A stretch of DNA of 25,544 nucleotides, taken from an uncultured Candidatus Saccharibacteria bacterium (lineage in GTDB: Bacteria > Patescibacteriota > Saccharimonadia > Saccharimonadales > UBA4665). A program made the translations under genes and the position numbers. The stretch covers positions 1-25,544 of the forward strand of contig CAILQE010000047.1 in the NCBI GenBank assembly GCA_903836325.1. The letters are read 5' to 3'. Below are positions 14,900 through 23,294 of this stretch, piece by piece; positions within the stretch are counted from its first letter, which is position 1, and each line of letters starts with the position of its first letter. The notes under the pieces were generated by a model. The model was not told where the DNA came from and did no database searches. It saw only the letters and a program-made list of their open reading frames with translations.

Positions 14900-16162
14900 C
14901 TAGTTAACAACACTAATACTAGAAATGAAATCTCTTATTTGAGAATAATCACCAAGTCCAGCTCGAGGTATCAAAGTATCTTGTCCGTTTGACGTTATAT
15001 AACTTGTAAGAAGATTCTTTCCATACGCGCTCTGGAAAGAAAGAGACTGAATATTATTATTATCCACCTTCTTTGCAACATTGTATATTGAATGTGCCGA
15101 AGGAAGATTAATATCTGTTTGTATATTCTTAGATAGTGCCATAAATAGGTTAGCCAGTTTAAAAGGATTGCTAAGCGTGCCGGCAGATAATACCTTGCTC
15201 TTTAATGCCAATATCATCATTCTTTGATTCTCTGTTCTTGTAAAATCCGAATTTCCATATCCATAAGAACCATACGCATCTCCACGAGCTCTAGCAAGAT
15301 CTAAAGCTTGTTGACCATTTATTTTATGAAGGCCGTTACTCAAATTAACAAGATGACCATTGGTGGTGTAATCTATGCTTGGATCATACAGCCCTCTAGG
15401 GTCTGTACTCTGAATATTCACAGTGATTCCACCAACACTATTTACTGCATCTCTAATTGCAGAATAATTAATTAAAGCGTAATAATCTATTCTTAGATTA
15501 AAATCCTTTGATATAACCTTTTCTAAGAGCCCCATACCACCATTTGGATATCCAGATTCTGAAAAATTACTTGAAACACCGTAATCATAAGCTGCATTAA
15601 TCCTACTCCATCCATTTCCTGGAATATTGACATATAGGTCTCTCGGTACACTTAATAAGTAAGCAGTGCTATTCTTAGTATTTACACTAAGAATCATTAT
15701 TGAGTCAGTTAGATCCGCCCCTTGATGTCCTGAGTCGTCACTAGAATTACCGGCTACTAAAATATTAATTCTTCCAGTATCCGAACCTTTTAGGTGCGCA
15801 GTTCTAAATACATCTAGTACGCTTCCACCAAATAATTTGTGCATACTCACTGCAAAATTGACTCCAGTATATCCAAAGTATAGAATTACGAATGCTATAA
15901 CAAATAAAATAACTCTCTTAAATGTAATTCTGCGTTTATGTTTTTTCTCTTCAGGAAAATTACCCGACTTCATTCCTCTATGTCTATGTTTTGTTTTATT
16001 GAAACTAGAATTAGTGTGATAAGAAGACATATTAACTCCTAAAGTAGGGAAGTCTTTACGTCTTCTTTCGTACATATGATTAAACTTTGAATCTCTATTT
16101 AGGGAATTATCGCTGTTTAGTGTGCTATGCCGAGATTTATGTTTGTTTCTTTTAAATGACAT
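14900..16162 (-). CDS. LytR-CpsA-Psr (LCP) family glycopolymer ligase
   Basis: 420 residues from the ATG at 16162; an upstream TTG (16186) is excluded because the -10 box falls inside that stretch. The long basic, Ser/Asn/His-rich cytoplasmic tail (1-80, ending EEKKHKRRITFKR) precedes one transmembrane helix (83-103, VILFVIAFVILYFGYTGVNFA). The LCP domain is outside: INILVAGNSS, DLTDSIMILSVN, LLSVPRDLYVNIPG (Arg174, Asp175), RINAAYDYG, then DLARARGDAYG and FTRTENQRMMILALKSKV. LCP enzymes attach teichoic-acid- or capsule-like glycopolymers to peptidoglycan, so this organism probably has a Gram-positive-type wall. It is followed at once by the UPF0104 gene. Confidence 0.94.
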   Translation of the reverse strand: MSFKRNKHKSRHSTLNSDNSLNRDSKFNHMYERRRKDFPTLGVNMSSYHTNSSFNKTKHRHRGMKSGNFPEEKKHKRRITFKRVILFVIAFVILYFGYTGVNFAVSMHKLFGGSVLDVFRTAHLKGSDTGRINILVAGNSSDDSGHQGADLTDSIMILSVNTKNSTAYLLSVPRDLYVNIPGNGWSRINAAYDYGVSSNFSESGYPNGGMGLLEKVISKDFNLRIDYYALINYSAIRDAVNSVGGITVNIQSTDPRGLYDPSIDYTTNGHLVNLSNGLHKINGQQALDLARARGDAYGSYGYGNSDFTRTENQRMMILALKSKVLSAGTLSNPFKLANLFMALSKNIQTDINLPSAHSIYNVAKKVDNNNIQSLSFQSAYGKNLLTSYITSNGQDTLIPRAGLGDYSQIRDFISSISVVN

Positions 16163-16174
16163 GATTAGAACTTT

Positions 16175-16202
16175 ATTATATAACAATGAAGCTTATTAGC
16201 AA
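16175..16202 (-). promoter_or_regulatory. Promoter of LCP gene
   Basis: Minus-strand TTGCTA (16197-16202), 16 nt, TATAAT (16175-16180), then 12 nt to the ATG at 16162. The predicted leader is about 5 nt, without a ribosome site. Confidence 0.6.
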
Positions 16203-16257
16203 TATAAGGGCCATGTAATTTTACATTAAAATATAGAATAATAAGGAGTATATTTAT

Positions 16258-17922
16258 CTAAAAATGTTCTCTAATATGCGAGAAGCTGTAATCCCATTTT
16301 GCATCAGATTTTTTATGAGGATTGAAGATGTTTTCTGGATCAAAGGTATTTTTAACTTGCTTAAATACCATCAACATATCATCACCGAATTGTTCCTTAA
16401 GCCAAGGACCTCTAATTAAACCGTCATTATGTTCACCGGATAATGATCCATGATATTTCAATATTAATTTATTAACTTCCTTCATTGCAGGCAATAACTT
16501 AGCGCGATCTTTTGGATCTTCCAATTTCATAAGTGGAATTATATGGAAATTTCCATCTCCCATATGACCAGCAATAGTCGCGAATAATTTATATTTGTTT
16601 ATAATCTTTCTTAGTTTAGGAAGAAATTCTGTCAGATATTCAGGATTAACTACTAAGTCGTCAATGAACGGTGCAGTGTGTTTATCTTTAACTTTGCTTC
16701 TAAGTAGATTAAAGCTCTGTCTACGCATATCCCAGAATTTTTCACTTCTTCCTTCTGTAGGATCTTCTTCAAAGCCATTGATTTCATATCTTGCTTTATA
16801 TTTCTTTAAGTCTCGGTGCAGTTCTTTAATTTTATCCCTTACTTCTTCTTCAGTATTTCCATTAAATTCAACCATTAAAATTAATTTTGGAATACCTCTA
16901 AGAAGCTGCAGTCCGTCAGGTATCAAATTGATTAATAGATTAATAAATTTTTTAACACCAAGTAATTTAAGAAAACTAGGCATGAAACGAATTGAAAGAA
17001 GAAGTGTTTGATCGTCAAAAGATTCAAAAGTTGCCGGCTTGTGTTCTAGTACTTTAGGTATTACTTCTCCTAGATCGTCTAGATTTTTCATAAATAAAAC
17101 TAGTATTCCTGAATGTTTCTTATTCTCAACTAGTTTTAATTTAATGTCTGTAACCATTCCGAGAGTTCCTTGTGAACCAACAATAAGCTTGGTTAAATCA
17201 AAAACTTGTTTATCTCTATCCCAAACATCCCAGATGTTATATCCCATTGAATTCTTACTTACTTTAGGTCGAGCATTTTTAATAAGGTCGTAGTTCTTAT
17301 CCGCTAATTCAAAGATGTCTTTATATAGTTTTCCTTCAAAAGTCTTTTCTTTCATTTTTACATCTAATTGAGTTTTTGAAATAGGCCTCATGACGTATTC
17401 ATTTCCGTCAACTAGAACTACCTTAAGTTCACTAACAAAGTTAAGTATCTTGCCATATTCCAGTGATTTCTCACCACCAGAATTATTTGATACCATACCA
17501 CCAACTGCAGCTAAATCTCTTGAAGCAGGGTAGGATGGCATAAGTAAATTCTTCTTCAAAGTTTCTTTTTCAAAATCTCTATAGAACATTCCAGGCATAA
17601 CTCTAGCTTCATCACCCTTAATACCTTCAAATTGATTTATGTGTTTAGTAAAGTCAACGATGATTGAATCATTAACAGCACCTCCGCTCATACAAGTTCC
17701 AGCCGACCTAGCGGTAATGCTAAGTTTAGGATTCATCTTCTTTTCACCGGCAACTACTTTAACTAGGGTAATTACATCTTTATTATCTTTTGGAAAGAGA
17801 ACTATCTTAGGCATTATTTCAAAAAGCGAAGCGTCATGAGAATAAAATTGCAAAGTAGAAATAGAATCATCCATCTCTCCCTTAAATCCAGATTCTATTA
17901 ATTTTTGTTTAATGTTTTCCAT
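16258..17922 (-). CDS. FAD-binding oxidase, GlcD/D-lactate dehydrogenase type
   Basis: 554 residues. N-terminal FAD_binding_4 domain: SITARSAGTCMSGGAVNDSII and DLAAVGGMVSNNSGGEKSLEYGKI bind the FAD pyrophosphate. C-terminal FAD-oxidase domain: AGHMGDGNFHIIP (near residue 450) and SGEHNDGLIRGPWLKEQFGDD (near 491), then NTFDPENIFNPHKK. The family oxidises 2-hydroxyacids such as D-lactate or glycolate. GEHN replaces the usual GEHG. There is no iron-sulfur domain. The electron acceptor is unknown, but the divergent NDH-2 gene suggests a membrane quinone or another shared acceptor. The substrate cannot be fixed from sequence. A TGT-TAATAT box 7 nt upstream of the ATG suggests a leaderless transcript. 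Confidence 0.9.
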   Translation of the reverse strand: MENIKQKLIESGFKGEMDDSISTLQFYSHDASLFEIMPKIVLFPKDNKDVITLVKVVAGEKKMNPKLSITARSAGTCMSGGAVNDSIIVDFTKHINQFEGIKGDEARVMPGMFYRDFEKETLKKNLLMPSYPASRDLAAVGGMVSNNSGGEKSLEYGKILNFVSELKVVLVDGNEYVMRPISKTQLDVKMKEKTFEGKLYKDIFELADKNYDLIKNARPKVSKNSMGYNIWDVWDRDKQVFDLTKLIVGSQGTLGMVTDIKLKLVENKKHSGILVLFMKNLDDLGEVIPKVLEHKPATFESFDDQTLLLSIRFMPSFLKLLGVKKFINLLINLIPDGLQLLRGIPKLILMVEFNGNTEEEVRDKIKELHRDLKKYKARYEINGFEEDPTEGRSEKFWDMRRQSFNLLRSKVKDKHTAPFIDDLVVNPEYLTEFLPKLRKIINKYKLFATIAGHMGDGNFHIIPLMKLEDPKDRAKLLPAMKEVNKLILKYHGSLSGEHNDGLIRGPWLKEQFGDDMLMVFKQVKNTFDPENIFNPHKKSDAKWDYSFSHIREHF

Positions 17923-17929
17923 TTAATAT

Positions 17930-17973
17930 ATATTAACATCTTGTGAGCTTAAACATAAAGACTTTGATATACT
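17930..17973. promoter_or_regulatory. Divergent extended -10 promoters (FAD oxidase / ndh)
   Basis: The 60-nt gap holds two back-to-back extended -10 elements. Minus strand: TGT-TAATAT (17930-17938), 7 nt from the oxidase ATG. Plus strand: TGA-TATACT (17965-17973), 9 nt from the ndh ATG. Neither has a good -35. Any bound regulator would affect both genes. Confidence 0.5.
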
Positions 17974-17982
17974 TATCTATAG

Positions 17983-19167
17983 ATGCATAAACAAAAAATT
18001 GTAATAGTTGGTGGAGGTTTCGCGGGAGTAAAAGCAGTCCTTAAATTATCTAATCATCCTAATTTAGAATTAACGTTGATTTGTCCTAATAATGACTTTA
18101 GATATTACCCAACTTTATTTAAGTTAGCTACTGGAGGCGCTAGATCTGCCACATCAATTCCATTAGTCGAAATTTTTAAGGATAAAGAATTAAATATATT
18201 AAATACGACCGTTAAAAGTATAGATAGGGCCAACAAAGTCTTAGTTACGGAAAATAATCTAAGTGTAATTTACGATAAAGTAATATTTGCGATTGGCTCA
18301 GTTACAAATTACTTTAATATCGACGGGATGGAAAAATATTCATTCAATATTAAATCTCAAGAAGGTGCGGAAGATTTCAAAAATCATATTCACCAACAAA
18401 TAATTAAAAGTAAATCCCCGGATCTAAATTATGTAATAGTAGGCGGCGGACCAACAGGAGCGGAACTAGCAGGATCACTAAATGAATATCTTAAATATGT
18501 ACTTAAATGTCACGAAATAGAAAACGCTAAATATCACATAGACTTAGTTGAAGCTAAACCTTACCTAATGCCAAGAATGAATAAGTCGGTAGGAATTAGT
18601 ATTGCCAAAAGACTAAAAAAATTAGGTATAAAAATATATACCAACGCTTTAGTGCAGGGCGAGAGTTCTGATGAGTTAATGGTTAACAATAAACCAATAA
18701 GAACTCATACCGTGGTATGGACAGCCGGTATAGCTAACAACCCATTCTTTAAAGATAATGGATTTGTTTTAATGAAAAATGGTTTAGTAGCAGTTGACGC
18801 CTACCTTCAAAGTGAGCCTAATATTTACGTAATCGGAGACAATGCTAATACCCCATTTTCTGGGATGGCTCAAACAGCACTTAGAGATGCGGATTTTGTT
18901 AGTAAAAATATATTAAGAGAAATTTTCGGAAAAAGAATAAAACCATATAAACCAATCAGACCAATTTCTGTTGTTCCAGTAGGAAAAAATTGGGCAGCAG
19001 TAAACTGGGGTAAATTCAATTTCTACGGATACCTAGGCCAGGTAATTAGACAGTTTGCAGACATTAGAGGATTTAGTGAAGTAGAACCTCTACCAAATGC
19101 AATCAAACAATTACTTAAAGAATATTCAACAAGTGAAACTTGTGAAGTATGTGCGCCTAATCAGTAA
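17983..19167 (+). CDS. ndh: Type II NADH dehydrogenase (NDH-2) family
   Basis: 394-residue pyridine nucleotide-disulfide oxidoreductase. It has an FAD Rossmann motif VGGGFAG (9-15), an NADH motif VGGGPTGAELAG (from 153) and a second FAD motif VIGDNAN (283-289). Length and layout fit NDH-2, a non-proton-pumping NADH:quinone oxidoreductase on the cytoplasmic face. The quinone-site motif AQxAxxQ is altered to AQTALRDAD (296-304), and the tail ends in CEVC (387-390) instead of the usual membrane-binding helix, so the acceptor is uncertain. It could instead be a water-forming or sulfide-type relative. The start is set by an extended -10 only 9 nt upstream. It is divergent from the FAD oxidase and followed after 26 nt by the helicase-nuclease gene. 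Confidence 0.87.
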   Translation: MHKQKIVIVGGGFAGVKAVLKLSNHPNLELTLICPNNDFRYYPTLFKLATGGARSATSIPLVEIFKDKELNILNTTVKSIDRANKVLVTENNLSVIYDKVIFAIGSVTNYFNIDGMEKYSFNIKSQEGAEDFKNHIHQQIIKSKSPDLNYVIVGGGPTGAELAGSLNEYLKYVLKCHEIENAKYHIDLVEAKPYLMPRMNKSVGISIAKRLKKLGIKIYTNALVQGESSDELMVNNKPIRTHTVVWTAGIANNPFFKDNGFVLMKNGLVAVDAYLQSEPNIYVIGDNANTPFSGMAQTALRDADFVSKNILREIFGKRIKPYKPIRPISVVPVGKNWAAVNWGKFNFYGYLGQVIRQFADIRGFSEVEPLPNAIKQLLKEYSTSETCEVCAPNQ

Positions 19168-19193
19168 ATACTGATATTATTAAGGTATTAATT

Positions 19194-22100
19194 ATGTTAA
19201 GTAAAACTTTTAATACCTCGAGGGCAAATCTAAATAAAAAACAACGAGAAGCTGTTGATACTATTGAAGGACCCATGCTAGTTATAGCTGGCCCTGGAAC
19301 AGGTAAAACACAACTTTTAAGTATAAGGGTTGGAAACATTCTAAATCAGACCGATGTTGATCCAAGCAATATACTATGTCTTACATTCACAGACGCAGCC
19401 AGAGAAGAGATGTATGACAGACTTAATGTGCTCATCGGTCCATCATCGTCTAACGTAAACATTTATACATATCACTCGCTTGGATCAGAGCTTATTAAAA
19501 ATTATCCAGAATATTTTGAAAATATTATTAATTCAAACCTAGTTGAAGAAGTTAATAAAATAAATATTATCAGAAAAATACAAAGTGGGCTTAGCTATAA
19601 GAATAAATACAAACAAGAACATTATCTAGTGCACCTGATTAGTACCATTTCAGATCTTAAAAGAGCATTAATAAGCCCAGAAGAACTTATTTCTAAAGCT
19701 AAAGATAATATTAAATTTATAGAAGAAAAGTCTAAAGACGTTCTTAAGATAAGCAATCAAATATCTAGAGTCAGTGTTAAGAATGCAATATTATTTAATC
19801 AGTTGCTAGATGAAGATGTTAGTGACGATGCTAGCTTAAAATCTATGTTCAACCTGAGTCTAGTAGATTCAATAAAATTTTTTGAAGAAACTAAAAAAAC
19901 TAAATTAATTACTGAGTTTAAAAATACTTATCTAGAAAAGAACAATAAGAATGATTTCGTTGTGTCTTCACTAGAAACTAATCAGAAACTTTTAGATCTA
20001 GCTGAGATATATAAAAAATATATAAATACATTCAGTGAAAAAAGATTACATGATTTCGATGACATAATTTCCTATACTGTTTCCGCGCTAAAAGATAATC
20101 CAGAATTTAGATATACACTACAAGAAAAATATCAGTTTATTTTACTAGATGAATATCAAGACACAAACGAAGCACAAGCTCAGATTGTAAAACTACTAAG
20201 CGATCATCCACTGCATGAAGGAAAACCAAATGTTATGGCAGTAGGTGATGACGACCAAGCTATATATGCTTTTCAGGGTGCTAAACATTTCCATATGTTA
20301 GATTTTGTAAAATCTTATGAAGACGTTAAAGTTGTAGTTCTTAACGAAAACTATAGAAGCACCCAAAAGATAATCGATGTCTCTAATCATGTAGCTAATA
20401 AAATAGAATCTAGATTGTCTAAAGAATTAGATATAGATAAAAATTTTGAATCAAGAAATATAAGTTCAGCAAAAGTGGAAAGACTAATATTTGAATCTCC
20501 TAAGGAGGAACAAGCTTATCTTATAGATAATATTAAAAATATGGAAGAAGTAGCAATACTGTCTCCTAAACATGATTATCTACAAAAACTAGCATATCTG
20601 CTAAGCCAAGAGGGAATAGACGTTAATTATGAAAAAAAAGAAAACCTACTAGAAGATGAACTAGTCAAGATAGTATTACTAAATTTAAGTGTTATTAATG
20701 CTATAGCCACTAACAATAAATCTAAGAGCGGAGAATTACTGCCAATATTACTTAATCAAGAATACTTAAATATAGATTTTAAAGATATTTTAGAAATATC
20801 TTTCGATAAACAAGGGGACTGGATTAATAGGTTAGCTGAGCATAAATCAACAAGTAATCTTTCTATAACTTTAAGTAAACTTGCAGTAGATAGTTTAAGT
20901 CTTACATTCGATCACATCATAGATAAATTAATCGGACTAGAGCCAATAGAAAATGATAATAATTTAGATAACAAATTTCATGAATATTATTTGAAAGACG
21001 ATTCGAAACTTGTAAGCTTATTGTCTAAGCTAGTAACAATCCGAAATTCATACAACCAATTCTTAATACCAGAAAAATTAACTAATAATCTTGCGAGTTT
21101 TATTGAATATATTGAAACTCTCACAAACAACAATATAGTTATAAACTCCGTTGATGAAGTAACTACTAAATCTAAGATAAAATTAATGACAGCATTCAGC
21201 TCAAAGGGTAGGGAATTTGATACTGTATATATTCCATCTTTTACTGATGAATTCTGGGGAAGCAAAGCTAGAGGCAGAAATAACTTTATATCGTTACCAA
21301 TAAACCTTAAATACATTAGACACACTTCAAACACCCAGGACGACAAACTAAGACTTCTCTACGTAGCCATGACACGTGCTAAGAATAACCTGATACTAAC
21401 TTCATCAATATCTAACGAATTTAACAAAAAATTAAATGGAGTGAACTATCTAGATGAAAAAATAGAAAAAGATAAAGAATCAGCCGAAAGTTTATTATTC
21501 TCACCACTCTTTAATGAACATGGTATTGAACCGCTAAAGATAAAATTATCTAGAAAATTTATTATCGATGATTGGCAGAGTGCATATAAAGAATTTATCA
21601 ATCGAACAGACATAAATGATATTCTGAGAAATAGAATCTCTAATTTTAAATTATCTCCGAGCGCATTAAATAATTTTATTGACGTTAAAAATGCTGGACC
21701 TAAAAGCTTCTTAGAACATTACATATTAAAATATCCTTCACCAGATAATCTTAATATGATATTTGGAAATATTATCCATGATTCTCTAGACTTTATTCAA
21801 AAGAAATTAAATGAATATAAAAGCATACCGACATTTGATGAAATAGAAAAAAGAATAAATTATAATATAGAAAATTTAAATCTGATAGAAAACGATAAAA
21901 AATACCTTAGCGAAAAAGCAGAGGACTTATTCAAATATTATATAGAAAATTATATATCCGATTTCAAAGTAGGGAATCTTAGCGAGGTTCCATTGTCGCA
22001 AGATAATATTGTAATTGACGGTGCTAAACTAACTGGAAAAATAGATAAGATTACAATAGATCAAGATTCTAATACTCTTAACATTTATGATTATAAAACT

Positions 22101-22427
22101 GGAAAGTCGTATGATAAATGGAGCAAGGAAGCGAAGCTACATCTCAATATGAATCAGTTATATTTCTATAAGATTCTTTTAAATAGTTCTAAACAATTTA
22201 GTAAATATGATGTTGGATTTGCTGCATTAGATTTTGTTGAATCAAGAGATAAAGATCACTTACTTAAAACATCTTTTAAGCCAGAAAAAGAAGAGCATAT
22301 TAGAAAACTAATTAAAGCAGTTTGGAATCATATAGAGAATTTGAACTTTCCAGATATATCTAAATATCCAACAACGGTTGCTGGTATCGAGCAATTTGAA
22401 GAAGATCTAATTAACGGTGCAATTTAA
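19194..22427 (+). CDS. UvrD-like (SF1A) helicase fused to a RecB-type PD-(D/E)XK nuclease
   Basis: 1077 residues in a single-chain AddA/RecB-like layout. Helicase motifs: Q-motif LNKKQREAV, Walker A AGPGTGKT (32-39), LTFTDAAREEM, Walker B LLDEYQDTN (Asp319, Glu320), GDDDQAIYAFQGA, LNENYRST, then MTAFSSKGREFDTVYIPSF (motif V; the usual THxSKG His is Phe) and LLYVAMTRAK. The C-terminal nuclease has SPSALNNFIDV, GNIIHDSLD, GKIDKI (Asp951), DYKTGK (Asp966, Lys968) and NQLYFYK. It probably processes double-strand ends for recombination or degrades foreign DNA. No AddB/RecC partner lies nearby. AAGG 8 nt before the ATG and the 26-nt gap suggest it is cotranscribed with ndh. About 250 residues between the core helicase domains are divergent. 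Confidence 0.92.
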   Translation: MLSKTFNTSRANLNKKQREAVDTIEGPMLVIAGPGTGKTQLLSIRVGNILNQTDVDPSNILCLTFTDAAREEMYDRLNVLIGPSSSNVNIYTYHSLGSELIKNYPEYFENIINSNLVEEVNKINIIRKIQSGLSYKNKYKQEHYLVHLISTISDLKRALISPEELISKAKDNIKFIEEKSKDVLKISNQISRVSVKNAILFNQLLDEDVSDDASLKSMFNLSLVDSIKFFEETKKTKLITEFKNTYLEKNNKNDFVVSSLETNQKLLDLAEIYKKYINTFSEKRLHDFDDIISYTVSALKDNPEFRYTLQEKYQFILLDEYQDTNEAQAQIVKLLSDHPLHEGKPNVMAVGDDDQAIYAFQGAKHFHMLDFVKSYEDVKVVVLNENYRSTQKIIDVSNHVANKIESRLSKELDIDKNFESRNISSAKVERLIFESPKEEQAYLIDNIKNMEEVAILSPKHDYLQKLAYLLSQEGIDVNYEKKENLLEDELVKIVLLNLSVINAIATNNKSKSGELLPILLNQEYLNIDFKDILEISFDKQGDWINRLAEHKSTSNLSITLSKLAVDSLSLTFDHIIDKLIGLEPIENDNNLDNKFHEYYLKDDSKLVSLLSKLVTIRNSYNQFLIPEKLTNNLASFIEYIETLTNNNIVINSVDEVTTKSKIKLMTAFSSKGREFDTVYIPSFTDEFWGSKARGRNNFISLPINLKYIRHTSNTQDDKLRLLYVAMTRAKNNLILTSSISNEFNKKLNGVNYLDEKIEKDKESAESLLFSPLFNEHGIEPLKIKLSRKFIIDDWQSAYKEFINRTDINDILRNRISNFKLSPSALNNFIDVKNAGPKSFLEHYILKYPSPDNLNMIFGNIIHDSLDFIQKKLNEYKSIPTFDEIEKRINYNIENLNLIENDKKYLSEKAEDLFKYYIENYISDFKVGNLSEVPLSQDNIVIDGAKLTGKIDKITIDQDSNTLNIYDYKTGKSYDKWSKEAKLHLNMNQLYFYKILLNSSKQFSKYDVGFAALDFVESRDKDHLLKTSFKPEKEEHIRKLIKAVWNHIENLNFPDISKYPTTVAGIEQFEEDLINGAI

Positions 22428-22428
22428 A

Positions 22429-22457
22429 AAGGATCGGATTTTTTATTTCCGATCCTT
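22429..22457. terminator. Bidirectional terminator between helicase and aquaporin genes
   Basis: Perfect 10-bp stem AAGGATCGGA (22429-22438) / TCCGATCCTT (22448-22457) with a 9-nt T-rich loop. On the minus strand it is followed by TTTTTAAATT, a good U-tract for the aquaporin transcript; on the plus strand the U-tract is weaker (TTCTTG). Confidence 0.9.
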
Positions 22458-22480
22458 CTTGTAATCAATTTATATTTTGA

Positions 22481-23209
22481 TTATTTCTTGCTTCTTTTCT
22501 TAGAAGTAGTTTTCTTCTTTGCAGCTACTTTTGGAGCTGGACTTGCAGCAGAAGTAGTTGTGATCTTAATAGATTTAAAGAATGAAGAACCAGCTTCATT
22601 AAATACTAGATCATATAGATTGAATGCAATTACTGCACCAACTACTGGTCCTAGTACGTAAGTTCCCCAAATCCATGATTTCATTCCAAGTGCTAATGCT
22701 GGATTTAGTAAAGCCATACTTGCTGATGATGCTACTAGCATTCCACCAGTTACTGCTAAGCCAACCATTGTAGCGCTAACAGCTCTTGTGTGCTTTTGAT
22801 GTAAGCTAGCTGCCCATACCATTGCTAATACGAAAGCACCTAAAGCTTCAGCGATTAATACTCGTGTAGAGTAGTGTGCACTGATACTAACTAATTTTGT
22901 ATTTACCAAGTATCCAAATAAAGATACAGCGGCCCATGCACCTAACATTTCAGCAACTACATATAAAATAGTAGCTAATGTTGATAGCTTTCGAACTGTC
23001 CAAAGTCCTAATGCTATTGCAGGGTTAAATACTGCGCCAGAGAATTTACCAAATGCAAGCATCAATCCTGCAAATGCTACTCCAGCACTTAAACTCACAA
23101 AGAAGGGTAGACCAACTTGTGAATGATAAACCGTTAGCACAACTAGAGTTAATACTCCGGTGCCCAAAAATTCAGCCACCAACGTAGCTAATTTTTCTCG
23201 TCCGAACAT
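22481..23209 (-). CDS. MIP/aquaporin-family channel with altered selectivity filter
   Basis: 242 residues from the ATG at 23209, chosen because GGAGGA (23215-23220) lies 5 nt upstream; upstream in-frame codons would add 75 unrelated residues that overlap mscL. Six membrane helices and two half-helices with NPA boxes: SGAVFNPAIALG (Asn62-Ala64) and ALLNPALALG (Asn169-Ala171). Water and glycerol channels normally have Arg right after the second NPA (the ar/R filter); here it is Leu, and the His common before the first NPA is Val. Permeability may therefore differ from water or glycerol. The tail is Lys-rich and cytoplasmic (APKVAAKKKTTSKKRSKK). It is divergent from mscL, which fits osmotic control. 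Confidence 0.87.
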   Translation of the reverse strand: MFGREKLATLVAEFLGTGVLTLVVLTVYHSQVGLPFFVSLSAGVAFAGLMLAFGKFSGAVFNPAIALGLWTVRKLSTLATILYVVAEMLGAWAAVSLFGYLVNTKLVSISAHYSTRVLIAEALGAFVLAMVWAASLHQKHTRAVSATMVGLAVTGGMLVASSASMALLNPALALGMKSWIWGTYVLGPVVGAVIAFNLYDLVFNEAGSSFFKSIKITTTSAASPAPKVAAKKKTTSKKRSKK

Positions 23210-23214
23210 AATGT

Positions 23215-23266
23215 TCCTCCACTTAATTAATAAACTTATCATAATGCTTATTTTACACATTGTAAA
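23215..23266 (-). promoter_or_regulatory. Promoter and Shine-Dalgarno of aquaporin-family gene
   Basis: Minus-strand TTTACA (23261-23266), an exact 17-nt gap, TATGAT (23238-23243), then a leader of about 22 nt with GGAGGA (23215-23220), 5 nt before the ATG. Confidence 0.7.
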
Positions 23267-23279
23267 GCAGTTTTTAATG

Positions 23280-23285
23280 TATAAT
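23280..23285 (+). promoter_or_regulatory. -10 element for mscL, near-leaderless
   Basis: TATAAT, 9 nt before the ATG at 23295, with no ribosome site. It lies back to back with the aquaporin-gene promoter (23238-23266). Confidence 0.6.
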
Positions 23286-23294
23286 AAAATTGTA

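Noticed and set aside
16163..16186. TTG start for the LCP gene
   Set aside because: The -10 box TATAAT is inside this stretch, so it cannot be in the mRNA.
16243..16266. AAGGAG followed by an ATG on the plus strand
   Set aside because: Spacing is 15 nt and the short frame is antisense to the end of the FAD oxidase gene; most likely chance.
16595..17011. 138-aa plus-strand open frame
   Set aside because: Complete antisense shadow of the FAD oxidase gene; Ser/Leu-rich with no domain pattern or start signals.
23160..23294. N-terminal extension of MscL by 45 residues
   Set aside because: It overlaps the aquaporin coding start, has no MscL similarity, and lies upstream of the TATAAT box that sits 9 nt before the internal ATG (23295), where the family signature begins.
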